From NCBI RefSeq assembly GCF_001421535.1, contig NZ_LMKN01000001.1:1116001-1180000 (forward strand): a stretch of DNA of 64,000 bases, read 5' to 3'. Each line of letters opens with the position of its first letter. Position 1 is the stretch's first letter. The notes under the pieces were generated by a model that did no database searches, had not been told where the DNA came from, and saw only the letters and a program-made list of their open reading frames with translations. A program made the position numbers and the translations under genes. Of this stretch, positions 52,500-60,747 are shown piece after piece. Source of the DNA: Sphingomonas sp. Leaf20. GTDB lineage: Bacteria > Pseudomonadota > Alphaproteobacteria > Sphingomonadales > Sphingomonadaceae.

Positions 52500-52639
52500 A
52501 CGACGACAAGACCCGCGAAGACCTGATCCGCCGCCGCCAGAATGGCCGCGCCAGGGTCATGGCGCTGCTGCTCGGCGCGTTCGTCATCCTCGTCTTCGCC
52601 ATCTCGATCGCCAAGATCCAGGCGGGGATGCCGCACTGA
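52496..52639 (+). CDS. Small membrane protein between ctaB and ctaG
   Basis: A 47-residue gene that overlaps ctaB by 4 bp at its start and ctaG by 1 bp at its end (TGATG). The first half is charged ([20 protein letters not shown]) and the second half is one membrane helix ([19 protein letters not shown]). Its position and topology match the small CoxF-type proteins seen between these genes in alphaproteobacteria, whose role in oxidase assembly is not established. The tight overlaps make translation very likely. Confidence 0.85.
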   Translation: MNDDKTREDLIRRRQNGRARVMALLLGAFVILVFAISIAKIQAGMPH

Positions 52640-53178
52640 TGCGCATCGAACGCACGACGCGGACCGCGCTGCTCGCGGTGCTCGGCATCTGCTTCATGAC
52701 GGGTCTCGCCTTTGCCAGCGTGCCGCTCTACCGCCTGTTCTGCCAGGTGACGGGGCTCAACGGCACGACGCAGCGCGGTCTCGCCGCGCCCGGCGCGACC
52801 GATCGCCAGATCCGCGTCGATTTCGATGCCAATGTCAGTCCCAAGCTGCCGTGGAAGTTCGCGCCCGAGAACCCGTCGGACACGATCGCGGTCGGGGCGC
52901 GCGACATGGCGTTCTTCACCGCGACCAACACGTCGAACCGCCCGGTCACCGGCACCGCGACGTTCAACGTCACGCCCGCGCAGGCCGGCAAATATTTCAC
53001 CAAGATCCAGTGTTTCTGCTTTACCGAGCAGACGCTGAAACCCGGCGAGACCGCGCGGATGCCGGTGATCTTCTTCGTCGATCCGAAGATCCTGAAGGAT
53101 CCCGACGCGGCAGATATCCAGACGATCACGCTCAGCTACACGTTTTACCCGGTGGATTCCGCGAAAGACGCAAGCTAG
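52639..53178 (+). CDS. ctaG: Cytochrome c oxidase assembly protein CtaG/Cox11
   Basis: A copper chaperone that inserts CuB. 179 residues with one N-terminal membrane helix (TALLAVLGICFMTGLAFASVPLYRLFCQ) and a periplasmic domain. Copper ligands are expected in FCQVTGLNGTTQ and the KIQCFCFTEQTLKPGE motif (Cys-x-Cys). VNVSPKLPWKF-type segment VSPKLPWKFAP and YTFYP near the end are typical. Coupled to the preceding small gene. Confidence 0.95.
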   Translation: MRIERTTRTALLAVLGICFMTGLAFASVPLYRLFCQVTGLNGTTQRGLAAPGATDRQIRVDFDANVSPKLPWKFAPENPSDTIAVGARDMAFFTATNTSNRPVTGTATFNVTPAQAGKYFTKIQCFCFTEQTLKPGETARMPVIFFVDPKILKDPDAADIQTITLSYTFYPVDSAKDAS

Positions 53179-53208
53179 GACAGCCGTTAAAGAGAATAGG
53201 GGAGTTAC

Positions 53209-54135
53209 ATGGCCGGCGCCAAGAACCACGATTATCACATTCTTCCCCCCAGCGTCTGGCCCCTGGTCGGTTCGATGTCCGCGCTCGTGATGGCGGTCGG
53301 CGGCATCATGTGGATGCATGGCGGCCATGTCGACAAGCCCAATGGCGGTGGCTGGATCTTCTTCATCGGCCTCGCAGGCCTGCTCTTCACCTTCTACAGC
53401 TGGTGGGCGCAGGTCATCGCCGAGGCACGCGCGGGCGACCACACCCCCGTCGTCCAGCTCCATTTCCGCTACGGGATGATCCTGTTCATCGCCTCCGAGG
53501 TCATGTTCTTCGTCGGCTGGTTCTGGGCGTTCTTCGACTTCTCGCTGTTCCCGACCGCGATGACGATCGTCGATGGTCAGGTCGAACGCGCGGTCGAGGG
53601 TGCGGCCGCGGTCGCCGCACAGTGGCCGCCAAAGGGCCTCACTGTCATCAACCCGTTCGAGCTTCCGCTGCTCAACACGCTGATCCTGCTGACCTCGGGC
53701 ACCACCGTCACCTGGGCGCACCATGCGCTGATCCACAACCAGCGCGGCGGCGAGAAGACCGGGCTGTGGGGCATGATCGGCGTCGGCAACCGCGACGGCG
53801 TGCTCAAGGGGCTCTGGCTGACCGTCATCCTCGGCGCGCTGTTCAGCGCGATCCAGGCCTATGAGTATGTCCACGCACCGTTCCCGTTCAAGGGGATCAA
53901 CTTCGGCGCGGCGTTCTTCATGGCGACCGGGTTCCACGGCTTCCACGTGCTCATCGGCACGATCTTCCTGATCGTCTGCCTCGTGCGCGCCTATAAGGGC
54001 GACTTCACCCCGCGCCAGCATTTCGGCTTCGAAGCCGCCGCCTGGTACTGGCATTTCGTCGACGTCGTCTGGCTGTTCCTGTTCGTCACCGTCTATGTCT
54101 GGGGCGGCTGGGGCGCCCCCGTCCACGGCGGTTGA
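53209..54135 (+). CDS. ctaE: Cytochrome c oxidase subunit III
   Basis: A 308-residue membrane protein with seven helices. Features are YHILPPSVWPLVGSMSAL, LFIASEVMFFVGWFWAFFDFSLFP (with the conserved lipid-contacting Glu), TSGTTVTWAHHALIHN and ATGFHGFHVLIGTIFLIVCLVRA, and WHFVDVVWLFLFVTVYVWG at the end. It has an about 60-residue loop including EGAAAVAAQWPPKGLT. It follows ctaG by 30 bp and is followed by a D and F repeat. Confidence 0.96.
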   Translation: MAGAKNHDYHILPPSVWPLVGSMSALVMAVGGIMWMHGGHVDKPNGGGWIFFIGLAGLLFTFYSWWAQVIAEARAGDHTPVVQLHFRYGMILFIASEVMFFVGWFWAFFDFSLFPTAMTIVDGQVERAVEGAAAVAAQWPPKGLTVINPFELPLLNTLILLTSGTTVTWAHHALIHNQRGGEKTGLWGMIGVGNRDGVLKGLWLTVILGALFSAIQAYEYVHAPFPFKGINFGAAFFMATGFHGFHVLIGTIFLIVCLVRAYKGDFTPRQHFGFEAAAWYWHFVDVVWLFLFVTVYVWGGWGAPVHGG

Positions 54136-54165
54136 GCACCGCCCGCTCCATTCCTGCCCTCCCCC

Positions 54166-54350
54166 CCGGCGAAGGCCGGGGCCCAACTGGGAAGGCCGCG
54201 GTAACGAAGCGCTGCCGTCCGTTACCCCCGTCCCCCAATTGGGCCCCGGCCTCCGCCGGGGTGGTAACGAGCAGCGACACGCCCGCCCTCCCCAATCTGT
54301 TCTCCCGCGAAGGCGGGAGCCCAGCCTGGCTCCCCGCCTTCGCGGGGAGA
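54166..54350. repeat. Family D and family F elements between ctaE and the DUF983 gene
   Basis: D: 54166-54263. F: 54301-54350 (TTCTCCCGCGAAGGCGGGAGCCCAG and its mirror). This D-then-F order, about 38-40 bp apart, is the same as at 37814-38003, pointing to a joint mobile or duplicated unit. Confidence 0.85.
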
Positions 54351-54373
54351 CACACCGGGCAAAGCGACCACGC

Positions 54374-54757
54374 ATGACCGAAGACCCCTACCCCCTCGCC
54401 GCGGCCCCGCCCGTCGCGCAGGTCGCGCTCAAGGGCCTGTGCCCGCGCTGCGGCAAGCCCACGCTCTTCGCCAGATGGGCCGAATTCGCCGAGCGCTGTC
54501 CGAATTGCGGCCTCGACTTCAGCAAGTTCAACGTCGGTGACGGCCCTGCCGCGTTCCTGACGCTGATCCTCGGTGCGATCGTCGTCGCGCTCGCGATCAC
54601 GCTCGAGCTGACGCTGCACCCGCCGCTCTGGCTGCACATGCTGGTCTGGATCCCGTTCACCGCCGGGGGCGTCATCCTGTCGCTCCGCGCCGCCAAGGGT
54701 GCGCTCATGTCCGCCGAATATCGCAACGCCGCGCGCGAGGGCCGCAGCCAGCCGTGA
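54374..54757 (+). CDS. DUF983 protein
   Basis: A 127-residue protein with two zinc-knuckle-like pairs (LCPRCGKPTLF and RCPNCGLDFSKF) followed by two membrane helices (AAFLTLILGAIVVALAITLEL and WLHMLVWIPFTAGGVILSL). It is found next to cytochrome oxidase assembly genes in alphaproteobacteria; an assembly role is inferred from that. The ATG at 54374 is preferred; the overlap with surf1 (GTGA) supports cotranscription. Confidence 0.88.
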   Translation: MTEDPYPLAAAPPVAQVALKGLCPRCGKPTLFARWAEFAERCPNCGLDFSKFNVGDGPAAFLTLILGAIVVALAITLELTLHPPLWLHMLVWIPFTAGGVILSLRAAKGALMSAEYRNAAREGRSQP

Positions 54758-55386
54758 CGACGACCCGGCGTTTCCCCGTCCTCCCGACTCTGCTCGTCAC
54801 GCTTTCGGTCGCGGCGATGATCGCGCTCGGCCTGTGGCAGCTGCTCGACCGCCTCCCGAAGAAGGAGGCGTTCCTAGCCCAGCTCGCCGCCAACCCCGCG
54901 CGTCCGCCGATGGCGTTCCCGAGTTTCCCCGACGAGACGCTGCTGTTCCGCCGCGCGACGGGCGTCTGCCTCGAGCCGACCGCGATTCGCCTCGCCGGCG
55001 CGGGCAAGGCGGGGTTCCGCGTCATCGCCGACTGCCGCACCGGCGCCGAGGGCCCCGGCATGATCGTCCAGCTCGGCACCACGCGTGATCCCAAGCTCAA
55101 GCCGCAATGGCCGGGCGGCCCGGTCTCGGGCTATATCACCCACGCTCCCGACGGCCGCTCGCTGATCGGTTCGCTGTTCGACCGCACCCCGGCGCGGCTG
55201 ATGCTCGTCGCCGACACGCCACCCGCCGGCCTCGCCCCCAACGGCAAGCCCGACCTCGAAGCGGTCCCGAACAACCACCTCGCCTATGCCGGCCAGTGGT
55301 TCTTCTTCGCCGCCATCGCCGCGATCATTTATGTCCTGGCACTGGGCAGGCGCGGCAAACTTGTGTCGAAAGCTGCGTCCCGCTAA
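54754..55386 (+). CDS. SURF1-family oxidase assembly protein
   Basis: A 210-residue inner membrane protein with a helix at each end (LPTLLVTLSVAAMIALGLWQL and QWFFFAAIAAIIYVLAL) and a periplasmic region between. SURF1 supports haem a insertion into subunit I. Typical parts are LGLWQLLDRLPKKEAFLAQL, RATGVCLEP and NNHLAYAGQWFFFA. The GTG start overlaps the DUF983 gene by 4 bp. thrC follows after 11 bp. Confidence 0.93.
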   Translation: MTTTRRFPVLPTLLVTLSVAAMIALGLWQLLDRLPKKEAFLAQLAANPARPPMAFPSFPDETLLFRRATGVCLEPTAIRLAGAGKAGFRVIADCRTGAEGPGMIVQLGTTRDPKLKPQWPGGPVSGYITHAPDGRSLIGSLFDRTPARLMLVADTPPAGLAPNGKPDLEAVPNNHLAYAGQWFFFAAIAAIIYVLALGRRGKLVSKAASR

Positions 55387-55397
55387 CCGGCTTGGCC

Positions 55398-56798
55398 ATG
55401 CGTTACATCAGCACCCGCGGCTCGGCCCCCGTCCTCGATTTCGAAGCGGCGACGCTCGCCGGTCTCGCATCCGATGGCGGGCTCTACCTCCCCGAGACAT
55501 GGCCGACGATGACCCGCGACGAGATCGCCGCGCTCGCGGGCCTCTCCTATGTCGACACCGCGGTCGCCGTCATGGCGCCGTTCGTCGGCGACGCGATGAG
55601 CCGCGACGAGCTGAAGGCGCTCTGCGACCAGGCCTATGGCCGTTTCTCGCACGCCGCGGTCGTCCCGCTGGTCCAGCTCGACCACGACCAGTGGCTGCTC
55701 GAACTCTTCCACGGCCCGACGCTCGCGTTCAAGGACGTCGCGCTCCAGCTGCTCGGCCTCTTCTTCGAGCGCTTCCTTGCAGGGACCACCAAGCGCCTGA
55801 CGATCGTCGGCGCGACCAGCGGCGACACCGGCTCGGCCGCGATCGACGCGGTCGCGGGGCGCGAGGGCATCGACATCTTCATGCTCCACCCCGCAGGCCG
55901 CATCTCGGAGGTGCAGCGCCGCCAGATGACGACGGTGCTCAGCCCCAACGTCTACAACATCGCGATCGAAGGCAGCTTCGACGACGCGCAGGCGCTCGTG
56001 AAGGCGATGTTCAACGATCCCGCCTTCTCCGACCGGTTCGCGCTGTCGGCGGTCAACTCGATCAACTGGGCGCGGCTGATGGCGCAGGTCGTGTATTTCT
56101 TCTACGCCGCGATCCGCCTCGGCGCGCCCGACCGCGAGGTCGCCTTCTCCGTCCCGACCGGCAATTTCGGCGACGTCTTCGCGGGCTATGTCGCCGCGCG
56201 GATGGGCCTCCCCGTCGCGCGGCTGGTGGTCGCGACCAACGTCAACGACATCCTCCACCGCGCGCTCAGCAGCGGCGACTATTCGAAGAGCGGCGTCGAA
56301 CAGACCCCGACCCCGTCGATGGACATCCAGGTCAGCTCGAACTTCGAACGCCTGTTGTTCGACCTCGGCGGCCGCGACGGCGCCGTTCTCGCCACACAGA
56401 TGGCCGGCTTCGAATCCTCGGGTTCGATGCGCCTCACCAACGCGCAGTCGCAGGGTGCCGCCGCGCTGTTCCAGAGCGACCGCGTCGATCTCGACGACAT
56501 GACGCTCGCGATGCGCTGGGCGCACGAGCATGCCGGGCAGGTGATCGACCCGCACACCGCGATCGGCCTCGCCGCCGCGCTGCGCACCGAGGTGCCGCCA
56601 GGCACCCCGATCGTCACGCTCGCGACCGCGCATGCCGCCAAGTTCGGCGACGCGGTCGAGCGCGCCACCGGCGTCCGCCCCTCGCTGCCGGCACGCGTCG
56701 GCGACCTGTTCCAGCGCGAGGAACGCTACGTCACCTTGCCTGCGACCTTCGACGCGATCACCGCCTACATCGCCGACCGTGCAAAGCCGTCGGCATGA
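55398..56798 (+). CDS. thrC: Threonine synthase
   Basis: Converts phosphohomoserine to threonine with pyridoxal phosphate. PLP lysine K112 in PTLAFKDVALQ. Family segments include RYISTRGSAPVLDFEAATLAGLASDGGLYLPETWP, IVGATSGDTGSAAIDAVAGR and the phosphate-binding SVPTGNFGDVFAGYVA. 466 aa places it in the long (bacterial, E. coli-like) class. It lies directly after the oxidase assembly genes and overlaps the methyltransferase gene by 4 bp. Confidence 0.96.
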   Translation: MRYISTRGSAPVLDFEAATLAGLASDGGLYLPETWPTMTRDEIAALAGLSYVDTAVAVMAPFVGDAMSRDELKALCDQAYGRFSHAAVVPLVQLDHDQWLLELFHGPTLAFKDVALQLLGLFFERFLAGTTKRLTIVGATSGDTGSAAIDAVAGREGIDIFMLHPAGRISEVQRRQMTTVLSPNVYNIAIEGSFDDAQALVKAMFNDPAFSDRFALSAVNSINWARLMAQVVYFFYAAIRLGAPDREVAFSVPTGNFGDVFAGYVAARMGLPVARLVVATNVNDILHRALSSGDYSKSGVEQTPTPSMDIQVSSNFERLLFDLGGRDGAVLATQMAGFESSGSMRLTNAQSQGAAALFQSDRVDLDDMTLAMRWAHEHAGQVIDPHTAIGLAAALRTEVPPGTPIVTLATAHAAKFGDAVERATGVRPSLPARVGDLFQREERYVTLPATFDAITAYIADRAKPSA

Positions 56799-57670
56799 AG
56801 ACGCTCGACACGCTCATTGGCGAACCCTGGGCCGATTACGGCCTGATCGATTCCGGCCACGGCAAGAAGCTCGAACGCTATGGCCGCTTCCGCTTCATCC
56901 GCCCCGAACCCCAGGCGATGTGGGCGCCCGCCTCGACCGACTGGAAGGCGCAAGGCGAGTTCGTTCCCGGCTCGGACGAGGATGGCGGCGGCCGCTGGGA
57001 GTTCTCGGAGCCCGTCCCCCGCGAGGGCTGGACGCTCAAGTGGAACGAGGTGTCCTACACCGCGCAGACCACGCCCTTTCGCCATCTCGGCTTCTTCCCC
57101 GACATGGCGCCGGTGTGGAGCTGGATGCGCGAGCGCGTCGCGGGGCTCGACAGCCCCGAATGCATGAACCTGTTCGGCTATACCGGCGTCGGCACGCTCG
57201 CGATGGCGACCAAGGGCGTCCGCATGGTCCATGTCGATGCATCGAAGAAATCGGTCGAGGCGGCGAAGGCCAATGCGCGCCTGTCGGGCATGGCCGACGC
57301 GCCGATCCGCTGGATGACCGACGACGCCGCCAAGTTCGTCGCGCGCGAGGTTCGCCGCGGCCGTCGCTATGACGGCATCCTGCTCGACCCGCCCAAATAT
57401 GGCCGCGGTCCCGAGGGTGAGGTCTGGCGGCTCGAGGAGGACTTGCCCCGCCTCATCGCCGACTGCCGCAAGCTGCTCGACGAGAATTCGCGCTTCCTGT
57501 TCCTCACCGTCTACGCGGTCCGCATGTCCGCGCTCGCGATCGGCGAACTGCTTAACCAGGTCTTTGCCGATCTGCCCGGCAAGGTCGAGGCCGGCGAACT
57601 CGGCGTCCGCGAGGAAACCCGCGGCCTCACGCTCCCCACCGCCATCTGGGCCCGCTGGTCCCGCGACTGA
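56795..57670 (+). CDS. SAM-dependent methyltransferase (RlmI/RlmK-like)
   Basis: A 291-residue Rossmann-fold methyltransferase. The N-terminal part is RNA-methyltransferase-like (LIDSGHGKKLERYGRFRFIRPEPQAMW). The SAM-binding segment is NLFGYTGVGTLAMATKGVRMVHVDASKKSVEAAKANARLSG, and the catalytic LLDPPKYGRGPEGE motif resembles the N/DPPY motif. The target is probably rRNA, but the site is unknown. Coupled to thrC (ATGA). Confidence 0.88.
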   Translation: MKTLDTLIGEPWADYGLIDSGHGKKLERYGRFRFIRPEPQAMWAPASTDWKAQGEFVPGSDEDGGGRWEFSEPVPREGWTLKWNEVSYTAQTTPFRHLGFFPDMAPVWSWMRERVAGLDSPECMNLFGYTGVGTLAMATKGVRMVHVDASKKSVEAAKANARLSGMADAPIRWMTDDAAKFVAREVRRGRRYDGILLDPPKYGRGPEGEVWRLEEDLPRLIADCRKLLDENSRFLFLTVYAVRMSALAIGELLNQVFADLPGKVEAGELGVREETRGLTLPTAIWARWSRD

Positions 57671-57699
57671 CGCGGGACCCGCGCGGTCCTCCTAGATCC

Positions 57700-57725
57700 G
57701 TTCGTGCTGAGCGAAGTCGAAGCAC
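57700..57725. repeat. Family G half-element (GTTCGTGCTGAGCGAAGTCGAAGCAC)
   Basis: The same motif occurs in altered form within the spacers of the 212-bp tandem array (around 22966 and 23170). It lies in the 71-bp convergent gap between the methyltransferase gene and ccmB. Confidence 0.75.
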
Positions 57726-57741
57726 CCGCCCCAGCGCGCGC

Positions 57742-58383
57742 CTAGTCCATCCCCGCCCGCATCGCCGCCCCCGCCACGAACGGCGCCCCCGCAACGAGCA
57801 CCAGGCTGACCGCACCAAGCAGCTTGAACGCCCCCGCCCCGCCGACCGGATCGAGCGCGCCCGCGCCAAAGATCAGCAACGGCACCGCGAGCGGCAGCAT
57901 CACCAGCCCCGCCACCGCGCTCCCGCTCCGCAACCCCGCGACCAGCGCGCCGGTCGTCACCGCGAGCGCGGCGAGCCCCGGCGTCCCGATCGCGAGCCCG
58001 ATCTCGACCCGCGCCAGCGTCGCCCCCGACAGGTCGAGCAACCCCGCCGCGATCACCGTCGCGAGCATCAACGGCGGCGCGAACGCGATCCAGTGCGCGA
58101 CGATCTTCGCCGCCGCGACCAGCGCCAGCGACACCCCGCGCACGCGCAGCTGGTCGAGCACCCCGCTCTCCAGGTCGGGCGCAACCAGCCGCTCGACCGG
58201 CAACAGCGCCGCGAGCAACGCCGCCGCCCAGATCACCCCGCCCCCGACGCGCGCGAGCACAACCGCATCGGGCCCGATCGCAAATGGGAACAGGATCGTC
58301 ACGAGCAGGAAGAACGCGACGACCAATGTCGCGCCGCCCCCCGCATAGCCCCGCCGCACATCGCGCAAGGTCAGCGCGAGCAT
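57742..58383 (-). CDS. ccmB: Haem exporter membrane protein CcmB
   Basis: A 213-residue inner membrane permease of the CcmAB cytochrome c maturation ABC system. Six membrane helices are seen, with the CcmB start LALTLRDVRRGYAGGGATLVVAFFLLVTILFPFAIG and the later LLPVERLVAPDLESGVLDQLRVRG (a cytosolic loop typical of CcmB). Its ATG overlaps the ccmA stop (TGATG). No ccmC follows; the next gene downstream is convergent. Confidence 0.93.
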   Translation of the reverse strand: MLALTLRDVRRGYAGGGATLVVAFFLLVTILFPFAIGPDAVVLARVGGGVIWAAALLAALLPVERLVAPDLESGVLDQLRVRGVSLALVAAAKIVAHWIAFAPPLMLATVIAAGLLDLSGATLARVEIGLAIGTPGLAALAVTTGALVAGLRSGSAVAGLVMLPLAVPLLIFGAGALDPVGGAGAFKLLGAVSLVLVAGAPFVAGAAMRAGMD

Positions 58384-58967
58384 CACGCCGTGCCCTCCCC
58401 CAACAGGCTGATGATCCGCGCATCGGGCATGGCGAGCGGCAGATGCGTCGCCGCGAGCACGATCCCGCCCGCGCCACGATGCCGCGCGATCAGCGCCTCG
58501 AGCTGCCCGAGCGACGCCGCATCGAGCCCGTTGCCCGGCTCGTCGAGCAGCCAGATCGGCGCGCCCGACGCGACCACGCGCGCCATCGCCACGCGCCGCC
58601 GCTGCCCGGTCGACAGCATCCGCACCGGCACGCCCGCGAGCGCCGCCAGCCCGACATCGTCGAGCGCGCGCGTCACCGCCGCCGCATCCGCGCCGTCGAG
58701 CTTTGCCCAGAATCGCAATGCCTCGCATACCGTGCGCTCCGCATCGAGCGCGGCCGCCTCGGCGAGCAGCGCGATGCGCCCGGTCACCGCGACTTCCCCC
58801 TCGGCGGGCGACAACAGCCCCGCGGCGATCCGGATGAGACTCGATTTGCCGACGCCGTTCAGCCCCGCGACGACCGCCGCCTCGCCCGCCGCCAGCGCGA
58901 ACGACACCCCCTCGAACAGTCGCCGCGCGCCGCGATCGCAGGCGACACCGCGAAACGCGAGGCTCAC
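58383..58967 (-). CDS. ccmA: Haem exporter ATP-binding protein CcmA
   Basis: A 194-residue ABC ATPase. Walker A: GLNGVGKSS; signature LSTGQRRRVAMAR; Walker B IWLLDEPGNGLD, then a switch His in ATHLPL. Length and the FEGVSFALAAGEA opening fit CcmA. The GTG start overlaps the zincin gene stop by 4 bp. With CcmB it releases haem from the CcmE chaperone for c-type cytochrome assembly. Confidence 0.95.
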   Translation of the reverse strand: MSLAFRGVACDRGARRLFEGVSFALAAGEAAVVAGLNGVGKSSLIRIAAGLLSPAEGEVAVTGRIALLAEAAALDAERTVCEALRFWAKLDGADAAAVTRALDDVGLAALAGVPVRMLSTGQRRRVAMARVVASGAPIWLLDEPGNGLDAASLGQLEALIARHRGAGGIVLAATHLPLAMPDARIISLLGEGTA

Positions 58968-59407
58968 GCCGCGGCGTCTTCCAGCGCATGCATGTCGTCG
59001 TCGCTCAGCCCGAAATGATGCCCGATCTCGTGGATCGTGACATGCGCGACCAGATCGTCCAGCCGCACCCCCGTCTCGATCCATTCCTCGAGGATCGCAC
59101 GCCGATACAGCACGATACGGTCGGGCATCGCGCCTGTATCCATCGACGATTTCTCGCCGAGCGGACGCCCGTGATACAGCCCCGTCAGGTCGAGCGGGTG
59201 CTCGATGCCGAGTGCGGCCAGCGTCTCCTCGTCGGCGAACTCCTCGATCGCAAAGACGATGTCGCCCAGATGCACGCGGAATTCGGCAGGCAGCCGCGCG
59301 ATCGTCGCGCGCCCGATCGCCTCGATCGCAGCCGCATCGGGCGCGAGCCCCTGCGTCCTGGGCGCGAGCCCCTGCGTATCGCCGTGGATTGTCGCTTGCT
59401 CGCTCAT
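58964..59407 (-). CDS. Zincin-like metallopeptidase family protein
   Basis: A 147-residue small zincin (PF06262 type). The metal motif HEIGHHFG with third ligand candidate Asp in SDDDM lies near the C-terminus. An N-terminal direct repeat [12 protein letters not shown] is unusual. The substrate is unknown; homologues often lie by ccmAB or pterin dehydratase genes. It overlaps ccmA by 4 bp, so it is the first gene of a zincin-ccmA-ccmB transcript divergent from the pterin dehydratase gene. Confidence 0.9.
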   Translation of the reverse strand: MSEQATIHGDTQGLAPRTQGLAPDAAAIEAIGRATIARLPAEFRVHLGDIVFAIEEFADEETLAALGIEHPLDLTGLYHGRPLGEKSSMDTGAMPDRIVLYRRAILEEWIETGVRLDDLVAHVTIHEIGHHFGLSDDDMHALEDAAA

Positions 59408-59454
59408 GGCTCCAGCCATACGCGTTGGCGATCCATAGCTGCAAGGGTACGCGA

Positions 59455-59751
59455 ATGATCGAGGCACTGAACGAGACCGAGCGGGCCGAGGCGCTCGATG
59501 GGCTCGACGAGTGGGATTATGACGATGCGCGCGACGCGATCACGCGGACGATCGTGTTCGCCGATTTCGTCGAGGCGTTCGGCTTCATGACCCAGGTCGC
59601 GCTGATCGCCGAGCGCGCCAACCATCACCCCGAATGGAAGAACGTCTGGAACCGCGTCGAAATCCTGCTGACGACGCACGACGCAGGCGGCCTGTCCCCG
59701 CGCGACATCGAAATGGCCGAAGCGATCGACGCCATCGTCGGCGACGCCTGA
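59455..59751 (+). CDS. phhB: 4a-hydroxytetrahydrobiopterin dehydratase (PCD)
   Basis: A 98-residue pterin carbinolamine dehydratase that recycles the tetrahydropterin cofactor of aromatic hydroxylases. The catalytic motif is [32 protein letters not shown]. The start at 59455 has AAGGG 7 bp upstream. It may also act in molybdopterin synthesis or as a coactivator, as described for other members. It is divergent from the zincin gene, 47 bp apart. Confidence 0.93.
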   Translation: MIEALNETERAEALDGLDEWDYDDARDAITRTIVFADFVEAFGFMTQVALIAERANHHPEWKNVWNRVEILLTTHDAGGLSPRDIEMAEAIDAIVGDA

Positions 59752-59761
59752 CGGCCCTCAC

Positions 59762-59896
59762 CGTCATCCTGACGAAAGTCAGGACCCAGAGCCCCAAACG
59801 GCAACGCCCGTAACCCTGGGTCCCGGGTCAAGCCCGGGATGACGGCCAAGGCACAACACCCCCACTCCCGTCATCCTGACGAAAGTCAGGATGACG
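59762..59896. repeat. Family A hybrid and short palindrome
   Basis: A left A arm (59762-59794) is joined to a different right arm (TCCCGGGTCAAGCCCGGGATGACGG), so it is a hybrid of two repeat types. A compact perfect palindrome CGTCATCCTGACGAAAGTC... lies at 59869-59896. Confidence 0.85.
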
Positions 59897-59908
59897 CAAC
59901 GCCCCCCC

Positions 59909-60694
59909 TTATCGCGCACGCCCCCGTCGCATCTGCTTGCGCAGCGCGCCGGGCATCCAGCGCGCGGCGAACGCCATCCGCCGCGCGGTCTTGCCGACAT
60001 AGGTGTGGACCGTGTCGCCGTGCACCGCCGCCCACGCGGCTTCGGCGACCGTGTCGACCCCGGTCAGTTCGAGCCCCGCCCCCGTCACCGTCTCGCGGAT
60101 CGACCGGTTGGTCCCCGCCGTGCCCGCGTTGAGCAGTGGCGTGTCGATGAAACTCGGCACGAGGTCGCGCACCTTGATCCCGTCCGCCGCCCATTCGCCG
60201 TCGAGCGCCTCGGTGATCGCGCGCACGCCGAACTTGGTCGCCGAATAGGGCGCGAGCCCCGACGAGCCATAGATCGCCGATGCCGACGCGGTGTTGAGCA
60301 GGCACGATCCCGGCGTGCGCTTCAGATACGCATGACCGATCTTCGCACCGTTGAGCACGCCGACCAGATTGACCCCGATCACCCGGTCGATCTCGGCGAA
60401 ATCAGTCAGCACCAGCGGCCCGCCGGTGCCGATCCCGGCATTGTTGAACAGCACGTCGAGCCGCCCGCCCGTCGTCGCGGTGAACGCCTCCAGCGCGTCG
60501 CGCCACGCGTCGCGGTCGCGCACGTCCATGACATAGGTCGACGCGCCCTCGGGCAACGCCGCCGCGGTCTCGGCCAGCCCCGCGACGTTGACGTCGGCGA
60601 GCCCGACCCTCCAGCCCTTGCGCGCGAACAGCAATGCGGTCGCGCGGCCGATCCCCGACCCGCCACCGGTAATGAATATGCTCTGCTGGCTCAT
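59909..60694 (-). CDS. Short-chain dehydrogenase/reductase
   Basis: A 261-residue classical SDR. Cofactor motif TGGGSGIGRA; NNAG motif FNNAGIG; catalytic triad Ser in LLNTASASAIYGSSG and YSATK. The substrate is not predictable; LADVNVAGLAETAAALP suggests NAD-binding preference (Asp after beta-2). The ATG at 60694 has GAGAGGA 8 bp upstream. It is divergent from the ABC importer genes. Confidence 0.93.
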   Translation of the reverse strand: MSQQSIFITGGGSGIGRATALLFARKGWRVGLADVNVAGLAETAAALPEGASTYVMDVRDRDAWRDALEAFTATTGGRLDVLFNNAGIGTGGPLVLTDFAEIDRVIGVNLVGVLNGAKIGHAYLKRTPGSCLLNTASASAIYGSSGLAPYSATKFGVRAITEALDGEWAADGIKVRDLVPSFIDTPLLNAGTAGTNRSIRETVTGAGLELTGVDTVAEAAWAAVHGDTVHTYVGKTARRMAFAARWMPGALRKQMRRGRAR

Positions 60695-60747
60695 GGCCGA
60701 TCCTCTCCGTTTGATTTTGCGGTATGTTTCCCGCATCCTGCGCCCAG

